A stretch of 64,000 bases of DNA from Motacilla alba alba. Its lineage: Eukaryota > Chordata > Aves > Passeriformes > Motacillidae. The translations under genes were made by a program, and so were the position numbers. Under the pieces are notes generated by a model, which did no database searches, was not told where the DNA came from, and saw only the letters and a program-made list of their open reading frames with translations. Numbering within the stretch: position 1 is the first letter of the stretch; each line of letters opens with the position of its first letter. Shown here piece after piece: positions 34,001 through 46,396 of the stretch. Location: positions 2,734,618-2,798,617 of the forward strand of contig NC_052032.1 of the NCBI RefSeq assembly GCF_015832195.1, written 5' to 3'.

Positions 34001-37000
34001 AGAGATGCTCAGGGTCCTGCCCAGCACAGCCTGGGAGATGTTGAGGGAGCTGGGCTTGTTTGTTTGGCAAAAGGGAGCCAAAAAGTCCTGGCAATGCCAG
34101 ATAATGCACCCAGGGTGCCGCCGCTGCCTTTTAGGAGATGGATGATGGAAGCTGGGATAACCTTTTTCCCTCAGAGGGTGATAGAGCTCAGGAACAGGCC
34201 CTCAGAGAAGTGTCTGAAACCCTTCCCTGGGGACATGTCAAGGCTTGCCCAGAGAAAGCCATGACCAAACTGATCTTGTGCCAGTGCCAGTCTTGCTTTG
34301 AGCAGGAGGCCAGGCTACAGATCCCCAAAATCTGGTCTAGCCAAAATACATAATTATATCCACATGTAACTCTTTCAGCCAAGGATTCTGATTAATTAAA
34401 GCTGATGATGTTATTAATAATCATTTAAATAGCACCCTTGTAGTGTCAAGTATCTCATGTCTCAGATATTGTGCAAAGTGAAACAATCATTGATTATGCA
34501 GCCAAATTCCTGCTATTTCCTGAGCTAACTTCCTCCAGCTTTGCTTAACTGCGAGAGTGACTGGCAAGACTTTTCCAACACATAACTCTGGTTTGGGATG
34601 GGTCCAGTTATCACTGCACAGAAGTTTACATAGCAGAGAAGTCGCTTTTTCTGAGATTTTTTCCGGGGAAATGTTTGGCTGCCTTTGGAGGTAACAATTG
34701 CTCTCTGCAGGGGGAGAGATGGCCACGTGCCCCTGAGAGGGGTCAGGGATTAGGATGAGGCAACACTGGCCAGCAGAGTAGGCAGCACTGCGGATTTCTA
34801 TCTACGTCATTGTTTTATTTTCCTAATTGTGAGATGATGACCACGATGACCATGAGCAGAGGTGGAAAAAGCAGAAGGAAGACTAAAGCAACTGCTGTGA
34901 GTCAGCAGGGCCAGGGGTTTGTGGAGCCCTGCCTGTACAGCTGCCTGGCAGACCTTCACTGGCAGGGAACATGGCCAGGACACAGCCAGGGCCCAGCTGA
35001 GGTTTCTGTGCCTTTGGGGCTGTGTGTGGGGCAGAGCTGCTGGCAAGGTAGGGGGGACCTCACCCTCCTTTTGACCTCTTCTGGGTCAGAGGACATGTTT
35101 ACCTTGTGGATCCTGAGCAGATGCGGAGCACACTCAGCCTTCCCTGGGGATGTGCAGGTCCAGGAGGGCAGGAGGCTTCGCCTGGCTCTGTGGTGGCCAC
35201 TGGACTTCCTGCCATGCGAGCCCACATGCTACAGATGGCTGGCAGTAGCCCAGAGAGGAGAGGAAGAACCTGGAGGAATCCCAGGAAGAGTGTGGGAATG
35301 GTTTGTCATTGAGAGCACAGAGAGGGATGTTTTCTGGGCCTGGGGAAGCCCAGTCCTTCCCACAGCACTTCCAGGTCTGTGGTTGCCCACAAGTCAACAG
35401 CAAAGGAAGTGTGGAAAAGGCCAACCAGTTTTTGGAGCTCTGCAAGGCCACTGGGGTCAGACAAAGCAGAAAAACCAAGTCTCCAGAGCTGAAATATGCT
35501 TTTGTTTTTCCCTCTGCTTTTCTGCAGTGGGAGAACATTCCAAGCTACAGCCAAGGCCTGTGATGAGTAATGTATTTAACTCGGTTCAGCTTTTCTTGTC
35601 TAAAAGTTCTTCTCCCAAAAACCAGTTCTTCCCTTCCTGCCAAGAGCAGGCTAATTGTTGACTGGATTGGCCCAAGGCCTGGAGCCATTCAGCTCCCTAG
35701 CAAGATCCCACTGATTTTGCAATGTCTGGCAGGGCCTGGTCACATGTCATCTTCCTGATTAAAGAACCCCTTATCTGTGTGCTTCAGAAGAAGACCAAGA
35801 GCAGCAGAAAACATGTGCAGGGCTCCTTAACGTGCACAGTGCAGAGTTAGGCACAAAGGAAAGAAATTAGGTTGGGAAATGTAAGAGGACCTTGAGGTCT
35901 TGCATTGACGTTAATGAAAATAACAACGTAAAACAGTGACGGATGGGCAGCTGGTTATTGTGTCTTTGATTAAAATGAAATTGATGTCCATTTAATATTT
36001 AAGGCTCTTTGAGTAGGGGAGAGGCAGTTTCAGGGCACTGTGGCTGCGGTGGAAGGAGCAGAAGCTGGATGCTGTAGCTCACAGGCATGTCTGAACACAT
36101 GTGAGCTGGGGATGAGCGGGAGCAGCCCGGTGAGGACGTCACCGTGCCCTCAGCGGTTTATGAAACTTGTTTTGTTTGATCCTCAGCAAGAGGCCAGGCG
36201 TGAAAGGGGAGCATGGAAAACAGGAGGCAAATTGGTTTAGCTCCTGGGCTTGCGGTTTTCGCCCTGGTGCTTCTCACTCTCCTCCCCCCTCCTAATTGAG
36301 CTCCTTGCGCAGTTTCAGGAGAAAGTGGCAAAGATGGGATCACTGCCTGTGCTGTCCCAGGATAAGGTCTAGCAGTGAGCACATTTAATCAACTAATTAT
36401 CAGACTGAACAGCACTTGCTGGCTCCTGTCTACGGCACTCAATCTCAGGTCACTTTTGCTTTTAGCAGGAGAGGACCTGGTAACATCAAATGTTACCACA
36501 GGGCTTTGCATTGTCTGTGATCAACCACATCTTCCACTTGCACAAGACTTTTGTGTGGGCCTCTTTCCACGTCTGAGATGATCCCAGATTCTGCTCAGAT
36601 TCACAGTGGCCTCTCCTGCATGATAAGCAAGTTGCCACCAAAGCCTTGCTGTTGAAACGTGATGCGTGCTGACTGCCTCAATGCTTGACAAAATATCTAT
36701 AAAAATCACGGCTCTTTGCTCTGCCTTGATGATTTCCTCCCATTCCCCACCACAAAGTTGAGTTGTTGGATGAATCAGAGTGTGGGGGGTTTAATTTATT
36801 CAGAAACCTGCAGGATCTCTTTGGTTAGATAAAGATTTGCCTCTTAACCTTGCACCTTTATTTGTCACTCTGCTCCTGCTGGCTGGGAAAGAGACAGAGT
36901 GCTAAAAGCTCTTTCCTTGAGCCACAACAGCAGGAGAAGTGCCAGAGGTCCCAAAAAAAATTCTCTGGGAAAGAGAATTCACAGGGAAAGAAGGAAGGGA

Positions 37001-38539
37001 AAAGTACAGTTCCAGGGGTTTTCCCCGGCTCACCGTGGCCATGGGCTGCCCAGGCCTGGCTTTATGAAAATCAGTCTGTATGACTTCATGAAATTTGTCC
37101 CAGACAAAATGAGCTGGGTTTGTGCCTCAGCCCAGGATGGGCTGGGAATGCTGCTCTGCCAGCCTGGATGGGGGCTGGGTTGGGTTGGGATGGCTCCACA
37201 GGGAATGTGGCAGCTCCATGCCAGGGCACAGCTCGGGGAGGCTGAGGGAGTGTGGAACTCAGAATGGTTCTTCTGGGCAACTCTGCTCGATATCTGGGAG
37301 CAGTGAAAGGAGGAGAACTTGTCCATTTTCATCCTAAAAATGAAAATAATGACAGCAATGCACATGAATAAATGCCTACATATAATTTCCAAGGTGAAAT
37401 CCAGCATCCAGCACTTCCAAAGGAAGTCGAGGAGACTCTATGATTGCTGATGACCTGTGATTAATTTTTATTAATATTTTCTAGAAAATATTTATAAAAG
37501 GATTTGACTTCCCATTATATGAGACAACTATTTTCTGCCATAAGCTTACATTTTTTTGACCATTCCTTCTATTTCAATATAATGACTCCTAAACTCTAAT
37601 ACCCCACATGTTAAGAACAAATTATTTCAAGTAAACTGAAATGTTCTGAAAATCAGAAATCATTATTAAACAGCAACATTTTGAATAGAGGAATGCACTA
37701 AAATTTCATTTGCAGAGAACTGAGGAGAGTAGCAGAATTAAACTTTGTCTTTGGAAGGCATCTCTGTGCTTGAAGTACATAATCCAATCTGTGATGTACA
37801 GTTGAAATGCCGCCAAACTATTTTGAGTCTCTGCTTCCATGCTGAATTGATTGTGCTTCCATGGCACATGGATGCTGATCAGGAGCACTGGGGAAGCTGC
37901 CTTGGATCCCTTTGTCCCAGGGCTGTATCCCATAGGAATAATTCATCCATATGCAATAGTGAAAACTCGTCTGTGAAAGCTTCTGGGCTTTCTACAAATT
38001 CACCTGTCAGTGTTTGCAGTTTCTCTGAGAATATTAATCCCCAGCTTTTGAGCACCCATTTACAATGGGGAGTTGGAGCAGTGTTTGGTGTGTTTCAGCT
38101 GGGTTTTATTGTGGATCAGGAAGCAAATCTCACACAGGATATGGGCAGATTTTTTCTTGGATCATTTTGTGCAAGTGCTTTTGGAAGGTGGTGAGAACAG
38201 GGCTTGAAATGAGCCTCAGAGTCATTGTCCTTGGCTTACCAGAGCTTGCAAAGGATCCTGAGCCCAGCTTTACTGTCCCTTTGCTGTCCCATGCAGGGAA
38301 TGGCACAGCAGGAGCAGGCAGCAGGACACAGTGGGAGGTTGATAAGGGGTGTGAGGGAAAAGTGACCCTCACTGGGGCCAGGAGAACACCTGCCTGCAGA
38401 TGAGCCAGGCCAGCCTCTGTGCACCACTGCCCCAGGATCATTCCTGGATGGTTCCAGCCTTATGCTGGTGTGGGGTTTGTCACAGCAACCCACCAGCATC
38501 CAACACTGGGACTGCCCCATGCCTGAAACAAACTCTGCT

Positions 38540-39022
38540 TGTTTTGGGGGGTTGAGAGAAAAGCTCAGAATTTACAGTCCATAGGTGTTGGAGCCTTCTG
38601 GAAATGCCCATCACTCCCCAGAGGAGGTTGTGCCATCCTTCCATGTTGTTCCAAACACACCCTTGGAGCAACACCTGGAACAGCACTGGGAAGCCAAGTG
38701 ATGCCTCAGGTTTCAGCTTTTCTATTTTTCACATTCTGTGCTGCTTTAGTGTGTGGGTCTGAGCTTCACATCAGGGGATGGGGAGCTCTCTGCACAGAGC
38801 AGGGAGACAAAACAATTCCTGCTCCAGCTGGGCACCAAGGACAAATGATCCAAATCTCAGCCCAGGAGCACAAACACCGTGGGCTGGAGAGAGAAAAACA
38901 AGCAGGGTGGGAGAGCCCGGGCTAAAGCTGGAATGGGACAATGAACTGCAAGGTGCAAATGGAGCAGAACTGATCCAAGGGAGAGACCCCGGGAGCGCTC
39001 GTGCATTTTGGGACCATTTTGG
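38540..39022. repeat. Inverted duplication 1, left arm
   Basis: About 480 bp, nearly identical in reverse complement to 39793-40270. It comprises ~159 bp of flank (tgttttggggggttgagaga onward) plus a truncated LTR A in plus orientation from TGATGCC at 38699. The other LTR end is missing; homology stops after ccattttggtt. Confidence 0.93.
38699..39022 (+). mobile_element. Truncated LTR A
   Basis: Begins TGATGCCTCAGG as the 5' (U3) end of LTR A and stops after about 325 bp, before the AATAAA part. It lies inside the left arm of inverted duplication 1. Confidence 0.85.
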
Positions 39023-39655
39023 TTCACCTGAGACAAACCCTGCCCTCAGGCTGCTGTGAGCACAGCCATCCTGAGCTGTGGCAGAGCTGGGAATGATCAG
39101 AAATGCTGTCATTTCATGTATATGCTGTTCAAATCTCAGTGGGTTTCTAAGCAAGCTGTATGTTCACTCTTTCAGACTCCCTGGAAAACCCCAGGCAAAA
39201 TCCACTCCGAGCTCTGGCAAGATGACAGATCATTCTCTGCAGCTTGCAAAACAGTTTTCTTCTTTCTCCAACTCCCACAGAGTTTCTTGCGAGAAGAGGA
39301 AGCAGGCAGTGGTGTCCCAGTGCCCGTCCACTCCAGAGTTTGTATCTGACTGTGTTTGCAGGTCCCTCCCAGTGACGTGACCCTCCCCAAGGTGCCGGAG
39401 GGAAGGTCACAGAGTGCAGCTGGAACACAGAAAATCAGCGTAGGAGAGAAAAGGACTCGAGGAAATGGAAAGAGGAAGAGCTGGCCAACACTTTGCACTT
39501 CCTGCTTTTCTCTGTGGTGGGAGGAAATACCAAAGAAAAGGCCTAGCACATATTTTCCAGGGATTCCCTTGTCTTTGAGGGAGGAGTAAGAGCCTGATGA
39601 CAAGAAGACAGTGAGGCAGAGCTGGAAAATCAGTGAGGGAGAGTGAGCAGTCTTG
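39023..39655. other. Spacer of inverted duplication 1
   Basis: Non-repetitive DNA with a 184-aa minus-strand open frame (39172-39726) that runs into the LTR and has no family features. I see no gene here. Confidence 0.6.
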
Positions 39656-40112
39656 TGATGCCTTGTGCAGGCTGCTCTGGAACAGAGACTGGACAGAGCT
39701 AAAGAATAAAGCAGGGATTTATTCAAAGGATCTCCTCAATGGAGCCACCTTGGGCAGCACAAGAGCCCAGCCAGGGCTGCACCCAAGATGATCCAAAATG
39801 GTCCCAAAATGCACGAGCGCTCCCGGGGTCTCTCCCTTGGCTCAGCTCTGCTCCATTTGCACCTTGCAGTTCATTGTCCCGTTCCAGCTTTAGCCCAGGC
39901 ACTCCCATCCTGCTTGTTTTTCTCTCCTCAGCCCACGCTGTTTGTGCTCCTGGGCTGAGATTTGGATCATTTGTCCTTGGTGCCCAGCTGGAGCAGGAAT
40001 TGTTTTGTCTCCCTGCTCTGTGCAGAGCTCACCATCCCCTGATGAGAACCCAGATCCACACACTAAAGCAGCACAGAATGTGAAAAATAGAAAAGCCAAA
40101 CCTGAGGCATCA
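39656..40112 (-). mobile_element. Intact solo LTR of type A
   Basis: 457 bp with inverted ends TGATGCC / GGCATCA and a 4-bp flanking duplication CTTG (39652-39655 and 40113-40116). Read on the minus strand it has AATAAA (39723-39718) about 65 bp before the 3' end, the usual LTR order of U3, signal, then short R/U5. No internal gag/pol sequence is nearby, so it is a solo LTR. Confidence 0.87.
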
Positions 40113-40270
40113 CTTGGCTTCCCAGTGCTGTTCCAGGTGCTGCTCCAAGGGTGTGTTTGAACAACATGGAAGGATGGCACAACCTCCTCTGGGGAGTGAT
40201 GGGCATTTCCAGATGGCTCCAACACCTATGGACTGTAAATTCTGAGCTTTTCTCTCAAACCCCCAAAACA
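39793..40270. repeat. Inverted duplication 1, right arm
   Basis: Partner of 38540-39022; the spacer is about 770 bp. The homology runs past the LTR boundary at 40112 for another ~158 bp, through the CTTG target copy, to ccccaaaacaa, so the two arms share flank as well as LTR. Confidence 0.93.
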
Positions 40271-41946
40271 AATAACTGACACTCATTTATTAGACCTCTG
40301 ACACAGAGATAAGGCATTCTGGTTCCCCAGGGGAAATCAGGCATTTTTGGACCATCAGCCCTTCCAGCTGAGGAGTTTTACTGGACCATCCCCAGCAGCA
40401 GCTCCCACATTCAGGTTTCAGCACTGAGGTCCTTCCTTAGCATTTTTGGGACTTTTAAAAATCTGTTATTAGCAAGGAAGCACCAACGCTGCAGTCAAGG
40501 AGAGGGACACCCCAGCAGGATGTTCTTAACCACAGTCACATCCCTGTGTTGATTATCAGGAATTTGAGCAGGGCTGGGCCTGGTGTAAAGCTCTGCAGCC
40601 CCTCCTTGGTCTGGGAAGAGCCAGATGCCCTGGATATTTCATGTTAATGCATTGGTGTTTCTGTGGTTTTGATCAGAAATCCCAGCGATGCTCTTAGCAA
40701 CCCCTGTTGATACCAGCTCCAGTGAAACTGGTACTTTCCAGAAAAAGTGAGAAAATATAATGTCTTGGTGGAAAAATCCATGGCTTACACTTTCTGGGAC
40801 GTTGGTTTTCCTCAAGGGGTGAGCCCTGAAAGCTTTGGGAAAAACAAACAAAACTTTTGGGTTCAGTTTCTTTTCTGTGATACTTCCTTTTGTTTTCAAC
40901 AGAAACTTCATTTTCATTCTCTAGTGGGCAATTGCTAGTGAAAAGTGGAGAAACAAATCTCTTTTTTCCCCTCTGGACTCTGATCTTCCTAGAAAAAAAA
41001 TAAATCAGGAATGATAAGAGTTTACGTATTCAGTAATACAGGTCCCCATTAAACAGGGAAAATTCAGGTTATTTGCTCTGAGTAGGTTCAGACTATTTTA
41101 TGACCCTGGAATGTAAACAAACTGCAGCCTATAAACTTGGAAAAATCATCAGGGGAAAAATTTCCTTCCTGTTAGGAGCTGGGATTCCTGCTAAGGGATG
41201 GGAGTGGATTTTTTCCCCTGGATTGCGTGTTGCAGTGACTTTTGTTCAACGCACTCATTTTGGCTCATTTTGATAGGATTTGGGAAGAATGGTAAAAATA
41301 GACAGTTTCTAGGAACCCTTTGAGATGGATGAAACCAGATTAGCTGAGTGATCTCCCAGTTACGCAGGGGACCCTGTGACTGGGCTGCTTTTCACTCTGA
41401 GTTTCATTGTTTCCTCTTTTATCCTCGAGCTTCCTCTGTGGGTGGTTTGCTTACAGATCCCTGGATTTATGCATTTTCCCTTGTTTCTTTTGGATGGCTC
41501 AGGTAGCAGCAGGAGGGAAAACTTGCAAAACTGAACAAAATCAGTGATGTCACCCCGAGCGAGGGCCGTGAGTCATTTCTGTTTGGGGGACACGGAGAGG
41601 GAAGCCAAGCGGTGATGGCTCACCCTGACTGAAAGGTGATTAATTCAAAACAACCCAGAGGAGTGATTCTCCCCTTCATATTGCTGAATAATTAATAAGT
41701 CTGTGCTTGTTGCACCTCAGGAGGTTGGAGTGCCGAGGTTTTAATGTGATCTCTTTTGATACAGCAGGTCCAGAAGAGCTGAGACATGTCGTGTCAGACC
41801 CGGGGATCTCCTGGTGGGATGCATGGGGCATGGGACAGGCCTTGCCCATTTACCTGCTGGGTGCTCCTGGTTTTGACTCAAGACCAGCAGGTTTTGTTTT
41901 CTCCTGCAGTGTTTAAACCAGCTTTACTTCAATTTTAAAAGGCTCA

Positions 41947-42381
41947 TGTTGCAGTAAGGTAGAAAAATTATAAAGAAAAGCCATATAAAATCAGGCCTGC
42001 TCTGGCTGGCCTGTCATTTCTTCTAAAGTCAAGTTCCCATGTGAAAGCAATCCTGGTGTGAGCAGTTCATTAACATAATAATCTATTTCCTGGGTGAAAA
42101 ACAACTTGCACCTGTATAAACTGGTTTTCCACCGTTAGATAAAAAAAAAAGAAACTATCTCTCGCAAACAACTTTTCCTGCACGTACACACTGAGGGTTG
42201 GAGTGACCAATCCATACAGAATAACACCTTGTTACTGACCAATAAGTAATTGGCAAGAAAGCTCCTGACCAATGGGAGTGACACACGAGGTCTGTAAAAC
42301 TGTATAAAAAGGAGTTCTGTGTCTACAGAATGGCCTTTTTCCACCATGAAGAAAATGAAGTCTGTGTGATTTATTCCCATA
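41947..42381 (+). mobile_element. Solo LTR of type C, copy 1
   Basis: 435 bp from TGTTGCAGTAAGG to TTCCCATA, flanked by an exact 6-bp duplication GGCTCA (41941-41946 and 42382-42387). Promoter-like order on the plus strand: CCAAT boxes at 42207, 42239 and 42269, then a TATA box (TGTATAAAAA, 42301-42310). The AATAAA of copy 2 has been lost here. A 6-bp duplication suggests a class II (ERVK-like) provirus reduced by LTR recombination. Confidence 0.92.
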
Positions 42382-42937
42382 GGCTCAGCCTTCAGCTGGC
42401 AGTGCTGCTGCTGAAGTGCTCCCTTGACAGAAACATTCTAATGAATCTGCTTCCATAAATCTCATCCTTCCTTCATGAAAGCAAATCTCTGACTGGAAAT
42501 TAAAAAAAAAAATTGGAATTGTACATGGCATGTATCTCATGGGGCAGATAATTATTAAAGTAATTTTCTGCTTTCTTTATCTTTTACAAGAAGGAAGTTA
42601 CTTTGTCTAATCTTCATGGAATTTAACATAAGAGACTTATGAAATGAGTCAGGTCTGTTGTGTTTTCTTCTGAATAGTTACTGTAGTTTTCTTTTCAGTT
42701 TTTTTAATTTTTTTCAACAAAAGTCAGCTTAAGAATTTTTTCCCGTGTCCTGTTGTCCTTTGAGTGATACCTAAACAAAAGTAACTTTGAGTAACACCTA
42801 AACAAAATGCATGCTGAAGTCCTTGTTGCTTAGTAAGTTTTACATATTTTAAGTTGACATTAGTGAGTTTTACACCCTTTAAATTAAATTTATTTAGGCC
42901 TTAAAACACCCCCCTAATGTGTTTTGTAGTGGAAGGT

Positions 42938-43105
42938 CAGCACAGGGTGCCCAGAGCAGCTGTGGCTGCCCCATCCCTGGAAGTGTCCCAGGCCAGGCTG
43001 GAGCAGCCTGGGATAGTGGAAGGTGTCCCTTTCCATGGAATGCAGTGGAATTAGATGACCTTTAAGGTCTTTTCCAACCCAAAAAAGTTCAGTGATTCCA
43101 TGATC
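42938..43105 (+). mobile_element. CR1 LINE 3' end
   Basis: cagcacagggtgcccagagc through ggtcttttccaacccaaaaa and agtgattccatgatc, sense orientation. Confidence 0.88.
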
Positions 43106-43534
43106 AAAGCTGGAGGGAAAGACCAAGTGACTCATTAAAAATACTGGCACTAAACAAAGGTATCTTACTCAGCTGTTGATACAATGCCGTGACCCCGAGC
43201 TGCTGCGGCACCTGAACTCCTGCACTGTGACTGTTCCTGCTTAAAACCACTCCAGGATTGAAGTGGCTTTGTATTTTCAGAGCTTCTTGGTTGCTATTAA
43301 ACACCTGCTGGCAGTGAGGTCTGCCCTGAAGTGTTCCTCTGCGTCAGAGCACAAGCATGAGCCCTTTCCAGGCTTGAATTCCAAAACTTGGACTAGCATC
43401 CAGCTAAGCTGTTTGAATCATTAAATCTTCACACAGACATTTTACCCTCGTGGGAGAAAACCAGAAACCTGCCAAGCACTGGGAGATCCTGCAAATGTCT
43501 CTTCAGTTCTGAATGAATCAGAGAGCCACAGGGA

Positions 43535-43785
43535 ATGACAGAGTCAATTAAGTTGGAAAAGACCTCTGAGATCATCCAGTCCAACCTGAGCATGTGGTGA
43601 CAGGACAGGGGAATGGCTTTAAGCTGGCAGAGGCAAAATTTAGTTTGGATATTAGGAAGAAATTCTTCCCCATGAGGATGGTGGGGCCCTGGCACAGGTT
43701 GCCCAGAAAAGCTGTGGCTGTTCCATGCCTGGAATTCTCAAGGCCAGGATGGACAGGCGTGGAGCAACCTGGGATAACGGAAGGT
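43535..43785. mobile_element. Two abutting CR1 fragments, opposite orientations
   Basis: 43535-43590 is an antisense tail (gttggaaaagacctctgaga, tcatccagtccaacctgagc). 43592-43785 is a sense fragment (ggcacaggttgcccagaaaa, gtggagcaacctgggataac). Confidence 0.8.
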
Positions 43786-43787
43786 GC

Positions 43788-44094
43788 TCCTATTTTTCTG
43801 TCTTTATTTTTTGCATAGAAGTGGTTGGAAAAGGAAATCAAACATAAGGTAAAGGGAGAAAAAGAAAGCAAAGTGTGGAGAATTTAGGAAAATATCCTAG
43901 AAGTTTGAGCAGTAAATGAGCTCTAAGAATCTCTGACTCCTAGGATGGAGGGAGCGTGGCTCCAAATCCAGGCTGGACAGGGCTTGGAGAACCTGGGATA
44001 GTGGAAGGTGTCCCTGCCATGGAATGGGGGGAATGAGATGGGCTTTAAGGTCCCTTCCAACCCAAACCAGTCTGGGATTCTGTGACTCTCTCCC
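43788..44094. repeat. Inverted duplication 2, left arm (includes a CR1 tail)
   Basis: About 300 bp recurring in reverse complement at 44725-45022. The left ~160 bp is not CR1 (ctatttttctgtctttattt, ggaaaaggaaatcaaac, agaaagcaaagtgtgg). The right part is a sense CR1 3' end (43965-44094: ggctggacagggcttggaga, accagtctgggattctgtga). Confidence 0.88.
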
Positions 44095-44724
44095 AGCTTT
44101 ATGGGAGAAGGGCAGATCCCCCCCTGCAGCCCTCAGCCCAAGAAGTTGTCCAAAGGGCTCTGTGCTCCAGCACCAGGAATTCCTTCCTCAGAAGGCATAT
44201 CTGTGTTTCTTGGCCTGCAGGACCAGCCTGTGCCCATCTCTACCCTAAAAGCTGCTGTGTGATTGTCTGAAGATAGCTAAAGACACTCTCACCACTGTGC
44301 CCTGAACCAGGTGTGTTCATTCAGGAAAGCACCTGTGCTCCCAGTATTTAAATACTGAAATAATTAGCACAACACAATTTCATTTTATGTGGGAAAATTG
44401 TTTTTTCATTTCATAGGTGTCATTGCTAAAGCCCCCAGTGAACACTCACAACACAGCTGGGTTTATACATGAAAAAACCTCTTTTAATATAAAGGTTCTG
44501 CAATGCTGCTCATAATTCTGCCTGCCAGAGGCAAAAGTCTTGCTCTCCCACCACTGTTCATGTTGAGGAACTTGGTTGAAGCCCCTGGAGTTCCATCCTG
44601 GAGTTCCATATAAAGTGTTTTAAAATTGCATAAAATTAGCATTTTTCACCATAAAACTTATTTTTCCTCTACAGCATAAGATGTAGAAATTGCAGGTGTC
44701 AAATTGTGATTGATGTGAATATTG
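44095..44724. other. Spacer of inverted duplication 2
   Basis: About 630 bp of unremarkable sequence between the two arms; nothing recognised. Confidence 0.6.
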
Positions 44725-45022
44725 GAATCAAAGGATCCCAGACTGGTTTGGGTTGGAAGGGACCTTAAAGCTCATCTCATTCCCCCCATTCCATGGCAGG
44801 GACACCTTCCACTATCCCAGGTTCTCCAAGCCCTGTCCAGCCTGGCCTTGGAGCCACATTCCCTCACATTCTAGGAGTCAGAGCTCCTTAGAGCTCATTT
44901 AACTTTTCAAACACGTGGGGTATTTTCCCCAGTTCCCCACACTTTGCTTTCCTTCCTTTTCCCCCTTTACCTTATTTACCTTTGATTTCCTTTTCCATAA
45001 AATATAGAGACACAAAAATAGA
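44725..45022. repeat. Inverted duplication 2, right arm
   Basis: Reverse-complement partner of 43788-44094: an antisense CR1 tail (cccagactggtttgggttgg) at 44733-44855, followed by the same non-CR1 flank. Identity looks lower than in duplications 1 and 3, with several small indels, so it is older. Confidence 0.88.
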
Positions 45023-46340
45023 AGCAAAGAGAGGAAGAAGCACAATGACAAATACCCAAGGAAGTTAAAAATATAAAAACTGAAGGAATGAAAAAAAGTC
45101 ATATATTTACTACACAATTTTATATGAGAAAAGTAGCTTTAAAAGTGACTTCCAGTTCTGAATTGGTGCTTAATTCCAAAATGTGGCTTCCCCTCTGTCA
45201 GGTCTGGACAAGCCTAAGGAATAAGTGGAATAAAATGACCTAAACAGGCAAATCTTATTTTTGTGTGGCCATAAATCTACCAACTTGCTCACTTGTCATT
45301 GTGTTTTACCTCACAAATGTGTCCTGCTTGGAGGCCTCAGTCCATAAATTACCCCATGAAAGTAGCCATAAATTATCAATCCACATATTAAATAATCTTT
45401 TCTTTATCTGGAGCTGCATGAGGCTGTTGAGTGTGAGATGGCTGGACAGAGTAAAGACTCACTCAGCAGCTGAGCCTGGCTTTTTTAGGCAGCTATTTTG
45501 GGTGCTCTGACTCACCTGGAGCTTCCTGTTTCACATTGGCTCTAAGAAGGAATCAGGGAGCCTAAATTTAGAAGCTGTTGACAGGAAGGGAAACAGAATG
45601 TCAGGACTGCAGGATATGGCAGCTCAGGAAAAACTGATGGCTTCACTGCTGGGGTGCAACACCCCTGACTTACACCAGAGCACAGAGGCTGCTGCAATCC
45701 CAGGGAATGCTGAGCATGGAGAAGGCTCTGTCCCCATGGAAATCTCCAGCTCTGGGGTCTCACAACCTTCCCTCTCCTTGGAAGTACCTGAATTTCTCCT
45801 GGAGCCTGAATTTCAGACAGTGCCAGGCTGTCCTTGGGGCTCTGCCCTTCTCCATCCCAAACCCTAAAGCTCCTGAGATCATCAGTGAAAAGAAAAACTG
45901 GGAATTTAAACCATGGGGGCTGGGGGTGGGGGGGTTCCAGGTCTGACTGCAGAATGTGCTCTTCCAAAACATTTTTCCAAGACCCTCTATCCTCACATTC
46001 ATTGCAACTGATCCAATTAAAACCATTAAAAGCTGGGGCTGGAGGAGGTTTTGAGGTCACTCTGTGCATTTCATGCTGCCCCAAGTGCTGCTCATCAGAA
46101 TTTGCATTTGTTTCAGTCATTCCCCTCCAGAAGCTGCCTTTGCTCTGAGCCTCTCTCTTGCTGTTTGCACCAAACACAAGTTACATCACTTCCACTTTCT
46201 AAGGACCCAAATATAAAAGTTTCTTATTTATTTTGCTTTCTAGGTTGGTTATTTGTATTGAGTAGTCCCTTTCTTATGTTATGTTCAGGATAGAGTGCTT
46301 GAAAACAGTGGAGCTGCTTTGAATTTTTCTATCTAGTAAC

Positions 46341-46341
46341 A

Positions 46342-46396
<55 letters not shown>
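46341..46396. repeat. (ATT)n microsatellite
   Basis: About 18 trinucleotide units after attattt. Confidence 0.97.

Noticed and set aside
34810..35661. 283-aa plus-strand open frame in non-repetitive DNA
   Set aside because: No domain, no signal or membrane segment, heavily mixed composition, and a 134-aa antisense frame overlaps it. Expected by chance in GC-moderate DNA of this length.
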